Assembly: GCF_000001735.4 (NCBI RefSeq)
Contig: NC_003076.8
Coordinates: 4,898,001-4,962,000, forward strand
Length of the DNA stretch: 64,000 nucleotides
Source of the DNA: Arabidopsis thaliana
Lineage: Eukaryota; Streptophyta; Magnoliopsida; Brassicales; Brassicaceae
Direction of reading: 5' to 3'
In this document: in pieces, positions 56,351-64,000 of the stretch
Numbering within the stretch: position 1 is the first letter of the stretch
How the letters are laid out: every line of letters starts with the position of its first letter
Notes under the pieces: model-generated
Told to the model about the DNA's origin: nothing
The model's database searches: none
What the model saw: the letters and a program-made list of their open reading frames with translations, nothing else
Program-made: the position numbers and the translations under genes

Positions 56351-58504
56351 CTCAGAGAAAGTCGAATCCTTTTTTGAGGAAACAGATCAAATCGAAGTAG
56401 CCCTAGAATCAAAAACATAAAAATCGAAACTTTATAATCATGATCGATCAAACACATAAAAATCGAAACTTTATAAATCAGATCGAGTTTAAGAGAGATT
56501 CTGGAATGAACCTGATTGGATTTGGATTGGGTTCAATCTGATCGAAATCAATTGAACCCGAAACGGGAAAATGAAAATTGCGAAATCAGATCAATCCATC
56601 AAATGAGAAATCTTCAAACTTGTCAGCTTCCCAATTCAAAATCTAATCGAATTTGGACGAAGGAGAAGCTGAATCGAGATGTGGAGAAGTCGAAAACGTT
56701 AGCGAGGGTTGAAAGTAGAGAACATGAACCGTAGAAATGAAACAGGACGAATAAGGAAGAAATCTGGAGTTTGGGAATTGTATATGTAAAAGGAAAAATT
56801 AGATCGTGTTCGTCAACATGATGATAATGATGATGGTTTGATTATGAAGCTGCTTGTCTCTTTTACGGTCCAAATTCGATGATCTCGTGTCGTGTAAGAA
56901 GGAAGAGAGCAAGTCACACGCGTTTAGATTATGTGTTGAGCAGAGTTAATAAAACTCAATGAATGGTTCGTGCATAGGTGTATGTATCTCCATGACCCTA
57001 ATTTTTTTATTAACATTAATACACTTTAGATACTTTGGTGATTTCGTGGGTCACTACTACTCTAGTCACTAGACTTCTCTTTCTCTAGGCTTCATTACAT
57101 TATTATATTATTTTATTTTTAGCTTTTGGCTCTTTTCTGACAAAGTAATTACGAGTAAGCAACAAGAAAAGGCCCAAGCCTATGAATGAAGCCCAATTTC
57201 AATCTTTGCATTGCTTCTTTGTTTGTGTCGGCCCAAGCTAAGAGCCTAAGAGGAAACACCTAGAGTCTTTAGTTCTAAAGAGCCGTAGTTGGGAAAGAAG
57301 AAAAACCTCATTTTTAGTTTGCTTGCACTGCGATCATCCGTTCAAAGCCGGTCCTAATGATTTACTGGACTACATAGTACATACAAGCCCATAGCTTCAT
57401 TTTGGAATCTCACCAAGAAAAGTAAAAAATGAGGTTTTGAGTCGAGACACCATTTAGTCCACAAAGTACATAGGTCAACCAATATAATTGCTGCCGTATT
57501 TGCGCTATTATTAGCTCCCAAAGTTTGATACATTCTTAAGACTTGCGCAAGTCTTTAAGTTTCTTTTGTTTGGGAGACTTAAAGTTGACTTATCATCGAT
57601 CGGTTTCATTTGAACAGTGGGAAAATCGAACTGCCAATGTTACTTTTTTGCTTATCTTGGCGAGGCACTGATTTTCATAAAACTCACATGCGTCAACATT
57701 ATTTTAGGCTTAACTTTATATTTTTAATTACACAAATTATTGATTCATTTGTCTTGTTATGTGTTTAAATGTTAATGGACGGCTATAATAGTAAGATGAC
57801 AACATGGTATTCTATTAAAGCTAAGTCAAACCTTGTCCCTAACTACATATAAACACAGTAATCGATAGTTTTCTGGATTAAAAAAGTTCACTAAAATGTG
57901 TAAAATTTTCTACTTTTATTTTTATTGATAAAGTGTGTTTCCATTCTAAAGATTATCACAGTCCAAAGTCCCTACTTGCCAACCTCGGGGACATCTGGAC
58001 GATAGCCTAATTATAAATGGAGGAAGTTTTGCTTTTTAAAAATCTGGTATGTTCATAATATTATTTTGGAAGTTTTTGACTATATAGCATTTACCAGATA
58101 AAATTAGTGATACGCTTTGGTAGTGGCAGACATGAGGAGCTTGACTCCAGTTCAACATCACGTGGACTCATTGGAGTTACACGTGCGACTTTGCTTCTCA
58201 ATAATCAACTGGCAGCAATTTAAACCATAATTAAGTTTTATTACTACTAGTTCTTAATATAACTCACTTATATATGTAAATTGAGTTTTCTAATCAATTA
58301 ATTACCATATTTCTTCATTGGATCTGAAGCTGAAGCAATTTCCAGGAAAAGTGGAAAACCTTGAAACTAAAGGTTCCCTTTTCTCTTTATTAAAGTTTTG
58401 ACTATATAATAGAAAATGGATTAATAACTAACAAAATTTACTAATTAAAATAATAATATAAAGGTTAATATATATAAATTCTTCAGAAGTTCAAAGAGAC
58501 AACA
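56351..58504. other. Divergent intergenic region between the L34e-like gene and the small peptide gene
   Basis: The left part is the leader and promoter of the minus-strand gene, with GGCCCAAGC at 57173 and 57231 (inverse site II cores). The right part carries two CACGTG G-boxes (58159, 58180) upstream of the small peptide gene. The 72-codon frame at 56516-56734 probably lies in the leader region and is not supported. Confidence 0.55.
58159..58185. promoter_or_regulatory. Paired G-boxes upstream of the small peptide gene
   Basis: CACGTG occurs at 58159-58164 and 58180-58185, exactly 21 bases apart, about 320-345 bases before the start codon. ACTCCA (58144) and TGGAGT (58172) form a small inverted repeat around the first one. 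Confidence 0.6.
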
Positions 58505-59351
58505 ATGGGTCAATCTTGTTTCTTCAAAGCTCTTCTTGTTTCCTCTCTGATACTACTGATCTTCTTCTCCACTGGTAATAGCTAATTGCCATCTTCTTCT
58601 TCTTCTTACTCAAACTGTTACAAATATTTTTCAGAGTTTATGTTTTTGGCCATATGTTTATTGAGATTCTGAATTTATGCCTAATGATTTTCGTTTGTGA
58701 ATTTGTAAGCCTTGGGGAGAGACTTGCGAACTGCAAAGTTGTCAGGAGTTTACAGTACTGCTGAGCTATTTCCTTCCACGGTACTTACTTGTTCTCTACT
58801 TCTCCTTAATTAAGGTCTTCTAATCACATAATGATACAAAAAGAAAAACACTAATTAGGAACCTGCATATATTGTAGTTTTTAAAAAGGAAAATTGATCT
58901 TCTTTTGTTAGTTATGATATATATATATTCATAAATATTCCTGAAAAATACTCACTATAATCTAATTTCTAGGTGTATATATTTTTGTTCATTAACAATG
59001 TAAACAAGATGTGTAACAAAACAATTTTTCCTTGCAAAAATACATGCATGTTTGGAAATTGTAATTAGACATAAAAGAATCCAAAGAAATTTTTGAACCA
59101 CTGGCTTTAGATTTTGAACTCCATATTTTGTAACTGCGTTTTGTGGTCGATAAATGGTTCAAAGGAGAAATAACACAATTCGTTATCTCATCTCTAGTAT
59201 GATTATATTGCAATATTGAATAAGAAATGGAAAAATACAGGAAGGAATTGTGAGGAAGACAATGGAGCTGATGGATTACGAGCCGGCGGGGTCTAACACC
59301 AATTGGAATGGTTTCGTCGCCTCTCCTCCTCCCGAGTCTCCACTTTCATAA
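58505..59351 (+). CDS. Small secreted peptide precursor (83 residues), unknown function
   Basis: Three short exons, 58505-58574, 58710-58780 and 59241-59351, join with GT-AG introns into one frame. The product starts MGQSCFFKALLVSSLILLIF, a clear signal peptide with a likely cut near STALG (about residue 26). A short middle region (RDLRTAKLSGVYSTAELFP) follows, then the C-terminal part MELMDYEPAGSNTNW and a proline-rich end ASPPPESPLS. Asp59-Tyr60 is the kind of site used by plant tyrosylprotein sulfotransferase, and Pro/Asn residues follow it as in PSY-type peptides. No cysteines remain after the signal peptide. I believe it is AT5G15265, which I remember only as a small unknown protein. The peptide-hormone role is inference. 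Confidence 0.75.
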
Positions 59352-60357
59352 CTTCAGAAAATATAAACTCGTTTAAAGTTTTCTCTTTCGAAACAGAATG
59401 GTTTGGCTTCGGATAATACTGCAATAATAACACAATATGTAAAAGTTTAAGCTCTACTATCTCAATTGTGGAAAATACTCGTTCAAATTGTAACAATATT
59501 TGTTTGATATCATTGGTGGAAATGACTTTTGTTAACCTCCCACACATCAATTTTTGGATATGTTGTTCTCTTTTTAAAAGTTTGCACTTGGGGGAAAAAT
59601 CTGCCGCTATTTCAAAGTAAATAAATGTATCTGCATATATTTTTTGTTTGTTTGTTATATAACATATTACTCCACAAAACAAACACCAACATAATTTTTC
59701 TATTATCAAAATATATGTAACGAAGCTAGTTAATCTTATAAAAGTATTTAAACTGAGTAGAGACAGTAGACACAAATGTTAGAAGATAGTAAAAAAAAAA
59801 ACTGATTGAGTTTTAATATTGTTTCTATATCCAAACTGAACAAAGAAACAAGACAAAATCAAAACAAAAGATGGACACAAATATCAAACATGAACCGGTG
59901 ACATTGTAAAATGTAGGTTATTTTATTTATAAAAGATGGTAGACATTTTACAATGTCACCAGCTCTAAGAAAACAAGGTTATTTTTTTTAAAAAGAAAAA
60001 GAAAAAGAAAAACAAAGTTATTTGATTAAATAATTTAATTTACATAAACATAAAATAATATGATTAACAGAAAAATTCACAACTAATATTTTTTTTGAAT
60101 TATTTAAATTAATTTATGTTAAATATATATGATTTAGATATTACAATATAATGAATAATATTTTTTTAAAGAAATAACGATTAATTTAAAGTGATTTGAA
60201 TCATATTTTTTTTTGGGACATCAAGTGATTTGATCTTAACCCAATATAATTTATCTTTGATATCGAAACCATATTTTAAATATGTTAAAATAATATTCTA
60301 TAATTAATTTCATTCATAGCCAATAGAAGTTAGAACAACAACAGATTAAGCTCAGGG
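59352..60357. other. Intergenic region between the small peptide gene and the KH gene
   Basis: Very AT-rich. The main feature is a perfect 18-bp inverted repeat at 59897-59960. A 160-codon minus-strand frame (59293-59775) overlaps the small peptide gene's last exon and is probably chance. Confidence 0.55.
59897..59960. repeat. Perfect 18-bp inverted repeat with 28-base loop
   Basis: GGTGACATTGTAAAATGT (59897-59914) is the exact reverse complement of ACATTTTACAATGTCACC (59943-59960). The 28 bases between them are A/T-rich. The RNA would form an 18-bp hairpin. Confidence 0.95.
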
Positions 60358-60358
60358 C

Positions 60359-60367
60359 AAACCCTAG
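60359..60367 (+). promoter_or_regulatory. Telo box AAACCCTAG of the KH gene
   Basis: Telomere-like box upstream of the likely 5' UTR intron, at the expected start of transcription. Confidence 0.6.
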
Positions 60368-60737
60368 AAATACTGATTACCCCCAAATCCGAAGAAACGA
60401 TTTCGTCTGGAGATATCAAAGGTTCCTACTTTTCTCTTTTCCTAAATCCAACGTCTCTGAGATTGTTGTTATCGGAATCTCTAATCGTTCCTATATTGTT
60501 GTTCTCAGTTTTAGCTACTCGATAGTTTCGTTGCTTGTTCGTTTGATAGACTAGAGTTCCCAGAGTTCTAATTTGATATGTCTCCTGGATCTTCTTAGAA
60601 AATTTGATTGATTTAGATTTATGCTTAGCTGAATCTTTGTGAGCTGCTACATTTCTGCTTTAATTGGTTAAAAGAACTCAGATGTGGAGTTCTGATTGTT
60701 TAATTTTATATTTTCATTGCAAGCTACAGATTTGACA

Positions 60738-62947
60738 ATGTCACCGGATCATAGAATGTCACCGGATCATAGAGATAGCCATAGAAAGAGGTCTCGTCCT
60801 CAGTCTGACTACGATGATAACGGTGGAAGCAAACGGAGATATCGTGGTGACGATAGAGATTCACTTGTGATTGATCGCGATGACACTGTATTCCGATACC
60901 TGTGCCCGGTAAAAAAGATTGGGAGTGTTATTGGTAGAGGAGGTGATATTGTCAAGCAATTGAGGAATGATACTAGATCGAAAATTAGAATAGGCGAAGC
61001 AATTCCGGGATGTGATGAACGTGTTATTACTATCTATAGCCCTAGTGATGAGACCAATGCCTTTGGAGATGGAGAGAAAGTTCTTTCTCCTGCGCAGGAT
61101 GCTTTGTTTAGGATTCATGATAGAGTAGTTGCTGATGATGCGAGAAGTGAAGATAGCCCTGAAGGAGAGAAGCAAGTTACTGCTAAGCTGCTTGTACCTT
61201 CGGATCAGATTGGTTGTATTCTTGGGAGAGGTGGCCAAATTGTTCAGAACATTCGGAGTGAAACTGGTGCTCAGATTCGTATCGTCAAGGACAGAAACAT
61301 GCCTCTATGTGCCTTGAATTCAGATGAGCTCATTCAGGTATCTGGGAAGGAATATGTGTTTCTTTGTGTTATGTGTTTTACTTTAATTGCCTTTTCCTAT
61401 GTGTAACATTTATGTTTCACTTAGCCTTTTATTTTCATCTCTTTTTCTTTCTAGATATCTGGAGAAGTGCTCATTGTTAAGAAGGCACTGCTTCAGATTG
61501 CTTCTCGCCTTCATGAAAATCCCTCACGTAGTCAGAATCTACTTTCTTCTTCCGGTGGATATCCTGCTGGCTCACTCATGAGCCATGCGGGTGGTCCTCG
61601 ACTTGTAGGTTTAGCACCACTGATGGGTTCCTATGGACGTGATGCAGGAGATTGGTCACGCCCTTTATACCAACCTCCAAGAAATGACCCACCGGCAACA
61701 GAGTTCTTTATTCGGCTAGTTTCCCCAGTTGAAAACATTGCAAGTGTTATAGGAAAAGGTGGTGCTCTAATCAATCAGCTTCGACAGGAAACCAGAGCAA
61801 CCATTAAAGTTGATAGCTCTAGAACTGAAGGAAACGATTGTTTGATAACTATATCAGCAAGAGAGGTTTGACTTTCTTTCATTGGTCGTCTGTCTTTTAG
61901 TTAAGAATATTTTTTCCAGCTTTTCTTCCTTGACAGTGTCTAATCTGTTTTAGGTTTTTGAGGATGCGTATTCCCCAACCATTGAAGCAGTAATGCGGCT
62001 GCAACCAAAATGCAGCGACAAGGTGGAAAGAGATTCTGGACTTGTTTCATTCACCACTCGTCTTCTTGTGCCAAGTTCTAGGATTGGTTGTATCCTTGGT
62101 AAAGGAGGAGCCATCATAACTGAGATGAGAAGAATGACCAAAGCTAACATCCGCATACTTGGGAAGGAAAATCTTCCAAAAGTTGCATCTGACGATGATG
62201 AGATGGTTCAGGTAAACTTCATGGTGCTACTCCTCAAATTTTCATTGCAGTTTCTCCTCTCACGCTTAAGGTACTTCACATGGAGCGTTAACAGCAATAG
62301 CAATTTTGATGTTCAGATTTCTGGAGAACTTGACGTTGCCAAGGAAGCTCTCATACAAATTACATCAAGATTAAGAGCCAATGTTTTTGACCGAGAAGGT
62401 GCTGTTTCTGCACTTATGCCGGTCTTGCCTTATGTTCCCGTTGCACCAGATGCTGGTGATAGATTTGACTATGATAGTAGAGATAGCAGAAGACTTGAAC
62501 GCGGGAATCCTTATCCTGGTGGTTATGGCTCAAGTGGTGTGTCTGCTGAAGGGTACTCGCCTTATGGTGCGCCGGTATGTCTTCTAAAAGGTTCTTTTAT
62601 GTGTAACGTGTTTTTGAACATATTAATTCTCTGTTAATGACTCTTGGGACATGTTTTTGTAGGTTGGTGGTAGTAGTAGTACTCCATATGGAGTGTATGG
62701 AGGTTATGCATCTGGACGCAGTAGCAGTTCTGGGTGAGATTATTTCTTACCTGATGTATTTGTGACATTATACAAAGTATTTACCCGTCAGATTGCGGTT
62801 ATCAAGTGTTTCGAATGTCAACATACTGCATAACCTTTTGCTTTTCATTTGCCTAACAACTCCTGGTGGTTGATCCTTATCATGTGTTTTGTCATCAGGT
62901 TATCAAGTCATTCTTCAACCTATCGACGCAGAAACTATGATTACTAG
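60738..62947 (+). CDS. KH-domain RNA-binding protein (PCBP/HEN4-like)
   Basis: Nuclear-type RNA-binding protein of the poly(C)-binding/HEN4-like group. Six coding exons: 60738-61337, 61455-61865, 61954-62211, 62317-62574, 62663-62733, 62899-62947, giving 548 residues. Four KH domains are seen by their GXXG loops: GRGG 66-69, GRGG 163-166, GKGG 300-303, GKGG 386-389. The N-terminus is Arg/Asp-rich with a repeated MSPDHR motif. The C-terminus is Gly/Ser/Tyr-rich, ending RRRNYDY. A 5' UTR intron probably ends at the CAG at 60727-60729, just before the start. Introns 1 and 3 sit at the same place in KH2 and KH4 (before ISGE). Intron 3 (105 bases) is stop-free in frame. I recognise AT5G15270. Confidence 0.93.
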
Positions 62948-64000
62948 AAGCTATTGGTGGAGGTGATTAAAAAGGTTAGATTATAATATTGTTTGTTTAA
63001 GTCCTTTTAAACTTTAGTATACCTAGCTATATACCCCAAGTTCATGAGATAATCTGATCTGATCTGTCCCAGTGTCAGAATCTGATTCACTGCTTTTTTC
63101 CCTTTGTGACCTTTTCCCCATCCCACTAAAACAGTGTGAGATCCTGAAGCCTGAAGCCAACCCACAGCCCACAGTTGAAGCCTTTTCACCAAACAAGATG
63201 ACAAAGCTGAACCACCAAACTCTACCTAGGAGAACTGATTACATGTGGATGAGATATTTAAGTTTGTTTCAAAACTTTCCATGTCCTCTTGTAACCAAAA
63301 TACTGCCAAGTTCCTACCCATTAAACCTTATCCAGTTGGCCTTGGCTGTAATGCTGTCTATCTTTCAGTTTACCTTTGTCTTTCCTTGGATTAGATTCAG
63401 AAAACCTTAGTTTGGTTGTGCGTAGTTCCGTTTTGTATGAATTATATATGTTAAAAGCTCTCATGTACTGGTTAAGCTTACAGCACGCTTAAGCCTCTCT
63501 CCCTGACAGGTTTCGGAATCACAAACTATTTTACCTTATAATAATCTCTCAGATTTTTAAAAGATCGTATGCAGGGAAAGAGATAAGTGAGAATCTCTTG
63601 GTTCTTGTCGACATTGTTCAGGTTAATCAACCACTTGGGCATATCAATCTGTTGTGCCCATTTGGTCCACATGAAAGGTATATACAATTCTTCTTCTCTC
63701 TTTGTTGTTTCTTTGCACATATGCTTCTCTGCTAGCAGTTCAAAGACAGGTTGCTATTTCTGGAAGATTGTCGTTTTTGGAAACCAATCTTTTGACCATT
63801 AGATTGTCGATAGCTCCATCTCGCCATCAGTTTGCGCGGTGAACACTCCGAAAGATTACGATCCGGTTTTCTCGACTCAGCCACCCCGGTTTTTTGCTGC
63901 CTAAATTAAAGAAATCTCTTGATTTCTACAATGTTTAATGATGAGTTAAATTGGTAGCAAGAACTATATTTTGTTTCAACTTCAAGCAGTTAAAACTTAA
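62948..64000. other. 3' region of the KH gene and right-hand spacer
   Basis: The left part is probably KH gene 3' UTR. Open frames at 63007-63204 (-), 63072-63410 (+), 63526-63720 (-) and 63587-63802 (+) show no recognisable protein. A further gene begins, if at all, beyond the window. Confidence 0.5.

Noticed and set aside
56516-56734. 72-codon frame in the leader region of the L34e-like gene
   Set aside because: Charged, low-complexity product opposite the upstream/leader region of a real minus-strand gene, with no conserved features.
59293-59775. 160-codon minus-strand frame overlapping the small peptide gene
   Set aside because: It overlaps the last exon of a spliced gene with better evidence. 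Most of it is low-complexity hydrophobic translation of AT-rich DNA.

Overview
The window is nuclear DNA of a flowering plant. It is AT-rich, its genes are split by short GT–AG introns, and all the proteins are plant families. I recognise the proteins and their order as Arabidopsis thaliana chromosome 5, roughly loci AT5G15120 to AT5G15270. That assignment is from memory of the proteins, not from a search. Exon boundaries were worked out by hand from reading frame, splice dinucleotides and the expected protein, so each coding model closes in frame. UTR ends are not known.

Layout, left to right. 0.8-2.4 kb (+): plant cysteine oxidase PCO1. 6.4-8.9 kb (+): WRKY72. 10.7-12.7 kb (+): a secreted galactose-mutarotase-like protein with a long Asp/Lys-rich insert. 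16.0-17.6 kb (-): HD-Zip I factor HAT7/ATHB-3. 23.5-24.6 kb (-): atypical HLH protein BNQ2. 28.3-31.3 kb (-): tyrosyl-DNA phosphodiesterase TDP1 (15 exons). 31.56 kb (+): tRNA-Val(CAC). 32.6-34.2 kb (+): class III peroxidase PER56. 35.1-35.5 kb (-): a small protein of unknown function. 37.1-38.3 kb (-): ribosomal protein S9. 39.9-40.7 kb (-): zinc-finger homeodomain factor ZHD8/ATHB30. 43.5-44.1 kb (-): organellar ribosomal protein L27. 47.0-48.0 kb (+): GASA4. 49.8-52.2 kb (+): vacuolar-type amino acid transporter. 52.4-54.8 kb (-): chloroplast protease FTSH6. 55.6-56.4 kb (-): two-TM 'L34e superfamily' protein. 58.5-59.4 kb (+): a three-exon small secreted peptide precursor, easily missed because no exon is long. 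60.7-62.9 kb (+): four-KH RNA-binding protein.

The genes are independently transcribed and form no pathway or operon. Four transcription regulators (WRKY72, HAT7, BNQ2, ZHD8) sit beside long AT-rich intergenic stretches, whereas the housekeeping genes (TDP1, RPS9, FTSH6, KH) have short flanks. From memory, several of them (HAT7, PER56, the mutarotase, the L34e-like protein) have partners on the upper arm of chromosome 3, a known whole-genome-duplication block.

No clear new multi-gene system is visible. The best leads are: the small peptide precursor at 58.5-59.35 kb with an Asp-Tyr motif like sulfated plant peptides, and two G-boxes 21 bp apart upstream of it; a perfect 18-bp inverted repeat at 59.9 kb; four introns that are multiples of three with no in-frame stop (TDP1 twice, FTSH6, KH gene); a Helitron-like 3' terminus at 39.46-39.49 kb; an orphan promoter-like cluster at 20.05-20.39 kb; and a 28-bp tandem repeat that multiplies the TGGGCC element upstream of RPS9.
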